Source of the DNA: Channallabes apus
Lineage: Eukaryota; Chordata; Actinopteri; Siluriformes; Clariidae
Direction of reading: 5' to 3'
Assembly: GCA_030522415.1 (NCBI GenBank)
Contig: CM060109.1
Span: 26,027,801-26,091,800, forward strand
DNA: 64,000 bases
Positions 32,426 through 43,330 of the stretch are shown piece after piece (position 1 is the stretch's first letter; each line of letters starts with the position of its first letter). The translations under genes and the position numbers were made by a program. Below the pieces are notes generated by a model. It was not told the origin of the DNA and ran no database searches. It worked only from the letters and a program-made list of their open reading frames with translations.

Positions 32426-34046
32426 CAGTGGTGTGAAAAACTATTTGCCCCCTTGCTGATTTCTTATTCTTTTGCATGTTTGTCACACATAAATGTTTCT
32501 GATCATCAAAAACCGTTAACTATTAGTCAAAGATAACATAATTGAACACAAAATGCAGTTTTTAAATGAAGGTTTACGTTATTTAGGGAGAAAAAAAACT
32601 CCAAATCTACATGGCCCTGTGTGAAAAAGTGATTGCTCCCCTTGTTAAAAAATAACTTAACTGTGGTTTATCACACCTGAGTTCAATTTCTGTAGTCACT
32701 CCCAGGCCTGATTACTGCCACACCTGTTTCAATCAAGAAATCACTTAAATAGGAGCTACCTGACACAGAGAAGTAGACCAAAAGCACCTCAAAAGCTAGA
32801 CATCATGCCAAGATCCAAAGAAATTCAGGAACAAATGAGAACAAAAGTAATTGAGATCTATCAGTCTGGTAAAGGTTATAAAGCCATTTCTAAAGCTTTG
32901 GGACTCCAGCGAACCACAGTGAGAGCCATTATCCACAAATGGCAAAAACATGGAACAGTGGTGAACCTTCCCAGGAGTGGCCGGCCGACCAAAATTACCC
33001 CAAGAGCGCCGAGACAACTCATCCGAGAGGCCACAAAAGACCCCAGGACAACATCTAAAGAACTGCAGGCCTCACTTGCCTCAATTAAGGTCAGTGTTCA
33101 CGACTCCACCATAAGAAAGAGACTGGGCAAAAACAGCCTGCATGGCAGATTTCCAAGGCGCAAACCACTTTTAAGCAAAAAGGACATTAAGGCTCGTCTT
33201 AACTTTGCTAAAAAACATCTCAATGATTGCCAAGACTTTTGGGAAAATACCTTGTGGACCGACGAGACAAAAGTTGAACGTTTTGGAAGGTGCGTGTCCC
33301 GTTACATCTGGCGTAAAAGTAACACAGCATTTCAGAAAAAGAACATCATACCAACAGTAAAATATGGTGGTGGTAGTGTGATGGTCTGGGGTTGTTTTGC
33401 TGCTTCAGGACCTGGAAGGCTTGCTGTGATAGATGGAACCATGAATTCTACTGTCTACCAAAAAATCCTGAAGGAGAATGTCCGGCCATCTGTTCGTCAA
33501 CTCAAGCTGAAGCGATCTTGGGTGCTGCAGCAGGACAATGACCCAAAACACACCAGCAAATCCACCTCTGAATGGCTGAAGAAAAACAAAATGAAGACTT
33601 TGGAGTGGCCTAGTCAAAGTCCTGACCTGAATCCTATTGAGATGTTGTGGCATGACCTTAAAAAGGCGGTTCATGCTAGAAAACCCTCAAATAAAGCTGA
33701 ATTACAACAATTCTGCAAAGATGAGTGGGCCAAAATTCCTCCAGAGCACTGTAAAAGACTCGTTGCAAGTTATCGCAAACGCTTGATTGCAGTTATTGCT
33801 GCTAAGGGTGGCCCAACCAGTTATTAGGTTCAGGGGGCAATTACTTTTTCACACAGGGCCATGTAGGTTTGGATTTTTTTTTCTCCCTAAATAACAAAAC
33901 CCCTCATTTAAAAACTGCATTTTGTGTTTACTTGTGTTATCTTTGACTAATAGTTAAATGTGTTTGATGATCAGAAACATTTTGTGTGAGAAACATGCAA
34001 AAGAATAAGAAATCAGGAGGGGGGCAAATAGTTTTTCACACCACTG
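32426..34046 (+). mobile_element. Complete Tc1 element, 1621 bp, intact ends
   Basis: Flanked by TA at 32424-32425 and 34047-34048. Both ends read CAGTGGTGTGAAAAACTATT in inverted orientation. The inverted repeats run about 210 bases with an inner motif copy (tgtgtgaaaaagt), the IR/DR arrangement. Its only gene is an uninterrupted transposase. Of the copies in the window it is the only one that looks structurally complete and coding-complete. Confidence 0.95.
32805..33827 (+). CDS. Tc1 transposase, 340 aa, intact
   Basis: ATG in the context catcATGCCA, ending GGPTSY-stop; length 340 is the usual Tc1 size. N-terminal residues 1-110 hold the two helix-turn-helix (PAI/RED) subdomains joined by the GRPTKITPR hook-like basic motif. 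The catalytic domain has DETKVERFG (Asp about 153), a Gly-rich [22 protein letters not shown] (Asp about 245) and PIEMLWHDLK (Glu about 280), giving DD34E. It binds the inner and outer repeat motifs and moves the element by cut and paste into TA. Relative to the neighbours at 16844 and 19244 it has no stop or frame change. Activity cannot be judged from sequence alone. Confidence 0.95.
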   Translation: MPRSKEIQEQMRTKVIEIYQSGKGYKAISKALGLQRTTVRAIIHKWQKHGTVVNLPRSGRPTKITPRAPRQLIREATKDPRTTSKELQASLASIKVSVHDSTIRKRLGKNSLHGRFPRRKPLLSKKDIKARLNFAKKHLNDCQDFWENTLWTDETKVERFGRCVSRYIWRKSNTAFQKKNIIPTVKYGGGSVMVWGCFAASGPGRLAVIDGTMNSTVYQKILKENVRPSVRQLKLKRSWVLQQDNDPKHTSKSTSEWLKKNKMKTLEWPSQSPDLNPIEMLWHDLKKAVHARKPSNKAELQQFCKDEWAKIPPEHCKRLVASYRKRLIAVIAAKGGPTSY

Positions 34047-34048
34047 TA

Positions 34049-34194
34049 TATGCTGGACACAAACAGCAAAAAACATGATGAAAGGCAATAAAGTGCTTAG
34101 GGCTTTTTTTTTTGCTGTTTGTGTCCAGCATTGAATAATTATTTCATCCATTATTTTACCACGGCTGGGAATAAGAGCTGGAATGTGATTGTGA

Positions 34195-34280
<86 letters not shown>

Positions 34281-34517
34281 GTTTTGCTGGCGAAAAACAT
34301 TTTAGGTAGAGACGTCTACTCGGCCTTGTTAATTGTTTTTAAAAACCATTAAAAACGAATTCCCCCATCAGCGAGATCGTGAATGAAAGGTGAGAAGATG
34401 GATTACAGTTCTGGGGGTCTCCAAACTCAGATGGCTACGTGTCAGCCGATAACAGCTCCTTTGATCTGCTGGTTACAGCGGGGCGCCGACTGCAGATGAG
34501 CGTATAGTAGCCTGTAT
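34049..34517. other. Unassigned with (TA)n(GA)n tract
   Basis: A (TA)n tract at about 34198-34245 runs into (GA)n at 34246-34278. The rest has no recognised feature. A 20-base palindrome-like pair 'tgctggacacaaacagcaaaaa' / 'tttttgctgtttgtgtccagca' (34052-34072 and 34108-34132) can form a long stem. Confidence 0.5.
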
Positions 34518-34638
34518 TCAATTCAATTCAATTCAATTCAATTCAATTTTATTTATATAGCGCTTTTAACAATGGTCATTGTCTCAAAGCAGCTTCACAA
34601 AAATTAAAGAAATTTAACAAAAAAAAAAAAAATTATAT

Positions 34639-34682
<44 letters not shown>

Positions 34683-36775
34683 AATTATATATAAAGTAAT
34701 AAATAAATAAATAAAATTATAATAGAAAATAAATAAATAAAAACAAATAATAATAATAATTATAGAAAAGAAAATAATTGGAAGTGTGGATGTGTGAGAA
34801 AAATGTGCAGATAATAATGAGACGAATGAACAGATAGAAATGATATAACATCTTGTGTGTTGTGCAGGTGAAAATTCAATATGACAGAAATTATTTAAAT
34901 TGTAATGAAGACCAGTTCAGCATAGGGACGAGTCAGTAGGTGTAGAGGGCAGATGAGGTCTGGATCACTGGAAGCACAGGAGCAGCATGTGTAGCTCCAA
35001 CCATCATAAAGCTGAATCCAGTTGGAGCTGGTCCTTCTCTGGATGCCTCAGGAACCTCGCAGGGTCAGCCTTTGTCTACTGAAGCTGGCAAAATCTCCCG
35101 ATGCCTCGGGATGGGTAGAGAAATACAGAACAGATGGGGAGAATTAGCGTAGTTGCCATTCGGTATAGGTGTACTGGAGTATGAGTACTGGGATGAGTTA
35201 TGTATATGCCAGATTAAAAAGATGCGTCTTGAGTCTACTTTTGAACTGAGAAACCGTGTCTGCTCCCCGAACACTGTCTGGAAGGCTATTCCAAAGCTTT
35301 GGAGCTAAATATGAAAAAGCCCTACCCCCTTTTGTAGATTTTGAAATTCTGGGAACTACCAGAAGTCCGGAGTTTTGTGATCTTAAGGCGCGTGGTGGAT
35401 TGTAGCGTATCAGAAGACTGGTTAGGTATGTGGGAGCTAAACCATTTAAAGCCTTGTATGTAAGTAATACTATTTTGTAATTTATTCTAAACTGAACAGG
35501 TAGCCAGTGCAGGGATGATAATATTGGGGTTATATGATCATATTTTCTGGATCTAGTGAGAACCCTGGCAGCTGCATTTTGGATTAACTGAAGCTTGTTT
35601 ATTGAGGATGCAGGACAACCACCTAGTAATGCATTACAATAGTCCAGTCTGGAGGTCATGAATGCATGAACTAGTTTTTCTGCATCAGATACGGATAAGA
35701 TGTTCCTAAGTTTAGCAATATTTCGAAGATGGAAAAAGGATGTTTTTGTGATATTTGAAATGTGATTTTCAAAAAACAAGTTACTGTCTAGTATTACTCC
35801 CAGATCTTTTACTGCTGAGCTGGTAATAACAGTACATCCTTCTAAGCGCAAGCTGAATTGTGAAAGCTGTTGTGTGCTGGTTTTTGGGCCAATAAGTAAT
35901 ATCTCTGTCTTATCTGAATTTAATAAAAGAAAGTTATTGGTCATCCAATCTTTTATGTCCTGGACACACTCAGTTAATCTAGACAACTTAGGTATTTCGT
36001 CTGGTTTAGTTGAGATATATAATTGGGTATCATCAGCATAACAATGGAAACTAATCCCATGTCTTCTAATGATGTTACCCAAGGGAAGCATGTATATTGA
36101 GAAAAACAGAGGTCCTAAAACTGACCCTTGTGGGACCCCATATTTCACTGGCATTATACCAGACAGTTCTCCATTTAGATCTACAAAATGGTAGCGATCA
36201 GACAGGTAAGATCTAAACCATTTTAGTGCCTGTCCCTGAATACCTATATAATTTTGTAAGCGATCTATGAGAATATTATGATCTATAGTGTCGAATGCAG
36301 GACTAGCAATGAGATGCAGCCTTGGTCTGAAGCTAAAAACAAGTCATTTGTAATCTTAACTAGTGCAGTTTCTGTGCTATGATGGGGCCTGAAACCTGAC
36401 TGAAATTCTTCAAGGATGTTGTTATCCTGCAAGAATGTGCAAATTTGAGCTGATACTACTTTTTCTAGTATTTTTGATATGAACGGGAGGTTTGAGATCG
36501 GTCTGTAATTTTTTATTTCATTCGCGTCCAAATTAGATTTTTTAAGAAGCGGCTTAATAACTGCTAACTTGAAAGGTTTAGGGACGTGACCTAGATGTAA
36601 TGAAGAATTAATAATGTTTAGGAGTGGCTCTCCAACCGTAAGCATCACTTCTTTTAAAAATCTGGTTGGGATTGGGTCTAACGTGCACGTTGTTGATTTA
36701 GCCGAGGTGATGAGTTTATACAGCTCTTCCTGTCCTATACCTGTAAAGCAGTGAAAATCTAAATGTGAAGCTAGC
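34518..36775 (-). mobile_element. L2-clade LINE, 5'-truncated (copy A2)
   Basis: Same subfamily as 10738-15660 and very similar to it. The tail is (ATTCA)n at 34518-34545, the 3' UTR has an expanded (TA)n near 34630-34680, and RT-coding sequence runs to about 36770 where similarity ends. The 3' UTR block corresponding to about 10905-11025 of copy A1 is deleted. Confidence 0.88.
35198..36154 (-). pseudogene. L2 reverse transcriptase, C-terminal half (copy A2)
   Basis: 318 codons from the [16 protein letters not shown] motif through CYADDTQLY to [17 protein letters not shown]. It is interrupted upstream by a stop, and again by a short deletion at 36300 relative to copy A1. Confidence 0.85.
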
Positions 36776-36783
36776 CTGTACAA
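36283..36783 (-). pseudogene. L2 reverse transcriptase, N-terminal part (copy A2)
   Basis: Carries [15 protein letters not shown] and [13 protein letters not shown], then loses frame at about 36300, where 16 bases present in copy A1 (cactaagatcgagcag) are missing between two GCAG copies. That removes the catalytic [10 protein letters not shown] motif from the frame. Confidence 0.85.
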
Positions 36784-37429
36784 GCGAAGCTCTTCCCCAG
36801 AAAATTATGTGAATGTCTGCAACAATCACTAACCATTAAACCATTTTTGTAATTAAAAACGAATATATAAATTATATTTTCTTTACACATAATATTTTCA
36901 TTATATAAACACGGGTATCGCTAGGCCATTTTTAGGGGGGCTTTAGCCCATCGTCCCCTTTATGTTTATTTAAACTATTTTTCATATTTTTTATGTCTGC
37001 CAGTTTCCAACAAAAAGCAGCAGTATTGTCAAAGAATTAACAGATAAATATTTAATATTATTGGCACCGACACAGTTTATTCCATTGTCCAGCCTCATAG
37101 GTGTGTTGTTTATATTGCTAATCAATGTAAGTTTAAAGTTATATGCTGTTTTCTGGTTACATTTTTCTGATTGTACCTGTACATAGAAAAAAGTTTATAC
37201 GGTAAACACACACACACACACACACACACACTAATCCCATGTCTTCTAATGATGTTACCCAAGGGAAGCATGTATATACACACATACACACACACACACA
37301 TACATACATACATACATACATACATACATACACATATATATATATATCTTAAATCATCGTGTTCACCCATGCACTGAAGAAAAGAACTTGTAAGATTTAC
37401 TTGATAAAATCCACTTAACAATTTGCACA
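36776..37429. repeat. Simple repeats around a 45-base L2 fragment
   Basis: (CA)n at 37206-37231, a 45-base piece at about 37232-37276 identical or nearly so to 36052-36097 of the L2 (ctaatcccatgtcttctaat...), then (CA)n, (CATA)n and (TA)n to 37347. A separate short repeat-like piece 'ggtatcgctaggccatttttaggggggc' lies near 36904. The remainder is unassigned. Confidence 0.6.
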
Positions 37430-38938
37430 CATAGATCTGAAGTAAATTTTATTGCTCCAATATTAAGTAAAACTCACCCGTAATTGTCAGGTAAAATCTA
37501 CTTAATTAAATTAACAAAATCAAAGAAATCAAGTAAAAGTTACATAATTATATTTAATGCACAAATTTGATTTATTTAAAATAATCAAGTAAAGGTAATT
37601 AATTCCCAGATAGCACACACACGTCGCAGAGATAATGCTCCCTAATGCATGTTACAATAACCAAATATGATAATAAATAAATAAACCACACTCTCAGCTA
37701 ATAATAAAACAGATTCGTTTATTTTTTTAAATAAAAAATACACTTAATAACAAGCAAACATTTGATTAATTTATACAAAAAACGAGAAAACGAGATAACA
37801 GTAACTTACAAATGAGGTCTCAATTTGAAAAGATGTACAAAACATAAATCACAAATAAGTATTAATCATAGAAACAACATTAAACACCAACAGAAACGTT
37901 TTGTACTTTATGATTTTTTAAATATGACCGTTAGATACGTTCGTCAGGAAACTCCTGAAGTCAGATGCAGACACACTTTCAGTCACAAACTGCTGTGAAA
38001 AAATACAGAGATAGATATTCAATTAAAATTCATGATACTTAATTTAGCAAATGAACAATATTTATACTTTGTTCCTCTCGCTTCACAACTCATGAGAACA
38101 GACCGAAACCAGAACCGAACCGGAGATTAAGGAAAAAGTGAGAAGCAAGAATCATGTGTGGAAAGATTAAGCATGCAAGGTCACAGGATGACTCTACTTC
38201 TTTTTCTTGTCTGCAATGCGATTTAGACAAATTAGAGCTGCTGTCAATACTGTATGAACATATGTACAGGTTCTTTACAGTTGAAATTTAACTTGTAACT
38301 TATTAAAAAAATTGCCAGTGCTCTTTTACCATTTAATGCTTTAACACACATGACTCGGTTTGTTCAGAAATGGCATCTCACTGGCGACTTTGTCTGAACA
38401 CGCCGTTTTCACAAAGGGTGGGGGTAAGAAACACACATCTCGGTTTATTAATCCGCGCGCTCGGTTCGTTATTATTTTATTTATTTATTTATTTATTTAC
38501 CACAGGACCCCTGGGGGGCTCCGTAGGTTCCGGTTTTTACACGAAAACGGTGTTTTGTGAATATCCACACTATTAAAAACTGAAATATTGCTAATTGTAC
38601 GTCCTGAGATTAAGATGAACATTAATTGGGAGTCATGAAAGCGAGAATCACATCCAAAACAGAAAGGTAAACTTACCTCGAACACGACAAACTCCAGCTC
38701 CAGCCACGCCGTGTAGTACCTCCGTGATGATTCCCAACCGACTGATCCACAGCGCGGGCACAGCGTCTCCAAACACGCATGGGCGGTTTATTTTGGACAC
38801 GTTTTCGGCTTCAGTTAGACACACAATACTTCCGACTGAAACACGACTGCCCCCTACAGGTAATGAAGGGCATGTTCACAGCTTCCCGCACGCAGCCGCG
38901 CAAAACCGCGGCAAGTCACGGGATCCCTTTTCTCGAAA
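37430..38938. other. No gene recognised
   Basis: AT-rich to 38300, then (ATTT)n at about 38472-38500 and mixed sequence with CpG-richer parts at 38700-38940. Open frames here lack recognisable domains. Confidence 0.5.
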
Positions 38939-39335
38939 CTTGCGTTTTTAATGGCGATATTTGTAGCTTGACAGAGAGAAAGGGTGAGACAGGGGGAGAG
39001 AGGAAAGAGAAATAGGGGGAGAAAGAGAAGAATAGGAGAGATGGCAGTTAGGTATGGTCAAAGTCACATAATGTATAATGTGAATGTTTATTTACTGTAG
39101 AGTGCAAGCAGAGACCCCGGCAGGACTAACTATGACAGCATAACTAAAAGGGAGAGCCAGAAGGAAACACAAACATGAGGACTCCCTGAGGTGTAAAGCA
39201 AACAATACCTCACCGTCAACAAACCTGAGTGGTCAAATGAGAGTGAGGAAGACAGCATCTAAACATACCAGTTCACCATAATACTCTACGTCCGTGAGTC
39301 CCCCAGATCTGCTCCTTTACCTAAGGCAAATCTAT

Positions 39336-39833
39336 TTATAAAAATGCTTGGCTAAATAAATAGGTTTTTAGTCTTGACTTAAACACTGAGACTGTGTCTG
39401 AGTCCCGAACACTATTTGGAAGACTATTCCATAATTTTGGGGCTTCGTAAGAAAAAGCTCTGCCCCCAGCTGTAGTTTTCATAATACGAGGTACTGACAA
39501 GCAGTCTGCATCCTTTGATCGAAGTAGGCGTGGCGGATCGTAAGACACTAGTAGTTCGCTTAGATACTGCGGCACGAGACCATTTAATGGTTTATATGTC
39601 AAGAGTTGTATTTTAAAATCAATGCGAAATTTCACAGGGAGCCAATGCAGGGAAGATAAGATAGGGGTGATGTGCTCATATCTTCTGGTTCTAGTGAGGA
39701 CTCTCGCTGCTGCATTCTGGACTAGCTGAAGCTTGTTTATGCACCTAGCTGAACAACCAGACAGTAAGGCATTACAATAGTCCAACCTAGAGGTGATAAA
39801 AGCATGAACTAGTTTTTCTGCATCGTTTAGCAT
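39336..39833 (-). pseudogene. L2-B RT C-terminal region, 165 codons
   Basis: Contains [40 protein letters not shown] and [20 protein letters not shown], the conserved L2/CR1 end, to [19 protein letters not shown]. A short duplication 'catcgttta gcatcgttta' lies at 39821-39840 at its upstream edge. Confidence 0.8.
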
Positions 39834-39956
39834 CGTTTAATATATTTCTTACCTTGGTAATATTTCTGAGGTGAAAGAATGCTATCCTGGAAATATTATC
39901 TACATGAGCTTCAAATGAAAGGCTGGAATCTATAATCACGCCGAGGTCTTTTACTG

Positions 39957-40154
39957 TACCAGGGGTAGCTCAGTGGTTAAGGCATTGGACTACGGTCCAG
40001 AAGATCCCAGGTTCAAACCCCACAACCACCAAGTTGCCACTGTTGGGCCCTTGAGTAAGGCCCTTAACCCTCAACTGCTCAGATGTGTAAAGAGATAAAA
40101 TGTCAGTTGCTCTGGATAAGAGCGTCTGCTAAATGCCTAAATGTAAATGTAAAC
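39957..40154 (+). mobile_element. tRNA-derived SINE inserted in LINE RT
   Basis: The head GGGGTAGCTCAGTGGTTAAGG (A box; 20 bases of it shown here as gggtagctcagtggttaagg) is followed by ggttcaaacccc (B box). The 3' part 'ggataagagcgtctgctaaatg' in two pieces is the L2-related tail of HpaI/AFC-type fish SINEs, ending in TAAATG repeats. It splits the L2-B RT reading frame. Its target duplication is not clear. Confidence 0.8.
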
Positions 40155-41488
40155 AGAAAGGCCATCTAAAGTTACGGTGTGATCTAAGATTTTACTTCTA
40201 GCTGTATGCGGTCCTATGACTAGAACTTCTGTCTTATCCGGATTAAGCAGAAGGAAGTTAACTAGCATCCAATTTCTTATGTCCTGCACACATTGCTCAA
40301 CTTTAGTAAGCTGGTTTTTCTCATCAGGTTTTGCTGAGACATATAACTGTGTGTCGTCAGCATAACAATGAAAACTAATATCATGCTTACAGATTATGTT
40401 ACCCAGAGGAAGCATGTAAAGGGAAAAAAGCAGTGGGCCTAAAACTGAACCCTGCGGAACGCCAAACTCCACTGGAGAACATGCAGAATAATCACCATTT
40501 AAGTCTACATACTGATAACGATAGGTCAAATAGGATCTGAGCCAGGAGAAGGCTGTACCCTTAATTCCTTCTACATTTTCTAATCTGTGAAGAAGAATAG
40601 CATGATCAATGGTGTCAAAAGCTGCACTGAGGTCGAGTAATACAAGCATAGTTACACAACCCTGATCAGAGGCCAATAGGAGGTAATTTACTACATTAAC
40701 GAGTGCTGTTTCTGTGCTGTGATGAGGCCTAAATCCTGACTGATACAGTTCATGTATGCTATTTCTATGTAGATATGAGCATAGCTGCTCCGCTACTATC
40801 TTTTCCAGAATCTTACAGATAAAGGGGAGGTTTGATATTGGCCTGTAATTGGACAGCTGACAGGGGTCAAGGTCAGGTTTCTTAATTATTGGTTTGATAA
40901 CTGCTAATTTAAAAGATTTTGGAACATAACCAATGCTGAGTGAGGAATTAATTATTCTCAAGAGCGGATCTGTTATTACTGGTACTATCTGTTTAAGAAA
41001 ATGTGTCGGTATAGGATCTAATATACAGGTTGATGAATTTGCAGAAGAGATTAGTGAAATTAGTTCATTCTCTTCAAGGGGAATAAAGTATTCTAGGTTC
41101 CGATCAGGATGCTCTCTTTCTATGCTATTTGAAATACTAACAATTTAGTTTGACGCCATTTATGCTCTCATTTCCGAGCGGTCTGTTTTAAAGTGCGCGT
41201 CTGATCGTTATACCAGGGAGCAAGTTTCTTATCTCTAATAATTTTTCTTTTAGCTGGAGCTACATTATCTAAGGTACAACGAAATGTCGACTCTAAATAT
41301 TCAGTCGCCTGATCGAGTTCTGTGGAGTCAGACGGTGATCTAATCGAAGTTGGTAACTCTGGGAGATTACTGATAAAACTCTGTATGGTAGTTGATGTGA
41401 ATGTACGTTTAATACGGTAGCGCGGTGCTGTGCGTACATTATCACTGTGACACACTTGAATTGAGATAAGATAGTGATCTGAGATCAT
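40137..41488 (-). pseudogene. L2-B linker and RT core
   Basis: 41488-41168 encodes the linker. 40961-40137 encodes [65 protein letters not shown] and CYADDTQLY. The frame runs into the SINE at about 40154. Confidence 0.8.
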
Positions 41489-42215
41489 TTCGGACAGTGG
41501 ATTGTGAATAAATTTCTTATACTTAATCCGAAGAATATTATTAAATCTAAAGTGTGACCTGCTTTATGAGTGGGTCCTAGTACACACTGATTTACTCCTA
41601 CTGAGTCCAGTATGGACATAAATGCTGTTCTCAGAGGGTCTACTGGATTCTCAAAATGAATATTAAAATCTCCAGCAATTAACACTTTGTCTACAGAAAC
41701 GACTAGGTTTGAGAGGAAATCTGCAAATTCACTAAGAAATTCAGAATACGGCCCTGGAGTTCTGTAAATTATAATTAGTGGAATCGACTGAGCTGACTTA
41801 ATATACTTATGTTACTATAAAGAATTTCAAATGAATTAAATTTGTGTCCATGTTTTTGTACGATAGACAGATTATCATTGTGAATAACTGCGACGCCTCC
41901 TCCTCTACCAGCTAACCGAGGCTGGTGTATGTAGCTGTATCCAGGAGGACTAGCTTCATTTAGAGATACATACTCGTCCTGTTTAACCCATGTTTCAGTT
42001 AAACAGAGTATATCAAACACCTGATCTGTGATAATTTCATTAACAATAACTGCTTTTGATGCGAGAGATCTAATATTTAACAGTCCTAGCTTCAGATCAG
42101 AGGTGCCGGCTGCACATTCGGTGTGATCCGAGTTTGTGGTCTTTATGTTAATTAAATTATTAAAACAGACTTTGAGTCTTTCTACATTTTTGCTTAAATC
42201 GGGGAACAGTCTCAA
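41485..42215 (-). pseudogene. L2-B endonuclease, two pieces
   Basis: 42215-41775 has LGLLNIRSLASKAVIV, CLTETWVKQDE and GRGGGVAVIHND. 41685-41485 has LIAGDFNIHFENPVD and THKAGHTLDLIIFF. The region between lacks a continuous frame (YRTPGPYSEF is readable in part), so the enzyme is broken. Confidence 0.75.
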
Positions 42216-42303
42216 TATGGTGAACCCTGAGTGACGACTCTATGCAGCTAGCAGACGGTTGGTTTAGCCTGTCTGTCTGCTCCCTGGCCTGGGCTCTGGA
42301 TTG

Positions 42304-42939
42304 TCACCGATTAACTAGACCTCTACTGAGACTATGAGCTATACTACAGGAAATGAGAGCAGCACCTTCCCGAGTGGGATGGACACCGTCCCGCCCTAAC
42401 AGGCCAGCTTTGCCCTCAAAGGTCTTCCAATTATCTATGAAGCCCACACTATTTTCGGAGCACCACCTGGACATCCAGCGGTTCAGCGACCATAACCTGC
42501 TGTAAGTTATGTCGCCACGTCTCATTGGGATGGGACCAGAGCATACTACTTCATCGGACATCGCCTTCGCTAATTTAAACACCTCTGTAAAATTATTATT
42601 GCTAACCTCTGAATGACGAAGGCGTATATCATTAGCTCCAGCATGTACCAGTATCTTGGAGAACTTGTGCTGTCCTAGAGCCCTAAGATTATCTGGTATG
42701 TCCGGTGCTCTGGCTCCCGGGATACCCCTAACCACTGCCGCTGGCGCCCCTAAAGGTCTAGCTAATGTCACGTGCTTAAGTATAGAGTCTCCTATAACCA
42801 GAGCTCTTTCAGGTTTCTCAGTGGGTGCATCACTGAGGATAGCAAACCAGTTGGACACGTGAAGCACAGAGGAGGTGTGCTCCGGTGGGCTAGCCTTAGC
42901 ATTAGCTTTGGCTGAACGAGTATGCCGCCGAGTCATCAT
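42304..42939 (-). pseudogene. L2-B ORF1 esterase domain, 211 codons
   Basis: SGNH hydrolase: block I LVIGDSILKHV, block III VHAGANDIRLRHSE, block V GRDGVHPTREGAA. All catalytic residues are present. It is preceded in another frame by a Cys-rich part (43251-43042; C-x2-C ... C-x2-C, including QCVECRMFRHSF and FICDRCVSEH) like the PHD-type finger of CR1 ORF1. A frame break and a stop between 43042 and 42939 separate them. Subfamily A lacks the finger. Confidence 0.75.
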
Positions 42940-43330
42940 CCACTCGCCCCGCTGTGAGGGCTCTAATGAGTCGGGGGCTGATTATCTCCACCTGCGGCAC
43001 CCAGACTGTCCGCTACGGGAATAACGCTGCTCTCGCACTCTCTAACCCTCTCTAAAGTCTGGATGCACTCCTCTAACGCTGATATCTTCTCCGTCAGAGT
43101 GCTCACTAACACACCTATCACAAATAAAATTATCACTAATGACGGAGAAAGAATGTCTAAACATCCTGCACTCTACACACTGAACGAGCTGAATGGTAGA
43201 CATTATAACATACTTGAGTCGGAGTTTGAGTTGTTTGGAGCTGAATTCCATTTGTTGTTCTTAGACGAGGAAACTTGCGCGTTCTCCAAAAATCGCAGAC
43301 AGAAAGGCGAAGCCGAATAGTATCTTGTAG

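Larger units (their letters stand above)
38939..43330 (-). mobile_element. L2/CR1-clade LINE, second subfamily (copy B1)
   Basis: Minus-strand order: ORF1 with N-terminal zinc finger (43251-43042) and esterase (42939-42304), endonuclease (42215-41485 in two pieces), linker (41488-41168), RT (40961-40137, then 39833-39336), 3' UTR to about 38940. A tRNA-headed SINE interrupts the RT at 39957-40154. RT and ORF1 differ clearly from subfamily A. Many frame breaks. Confidence 0.82.

Noticed and set aside
43063..43320. Plus-strand 85-codon frame
   Set aside because: Antisense to the zinc-finger part of L2-B ORF1, which has the recognisable Cys pattern.
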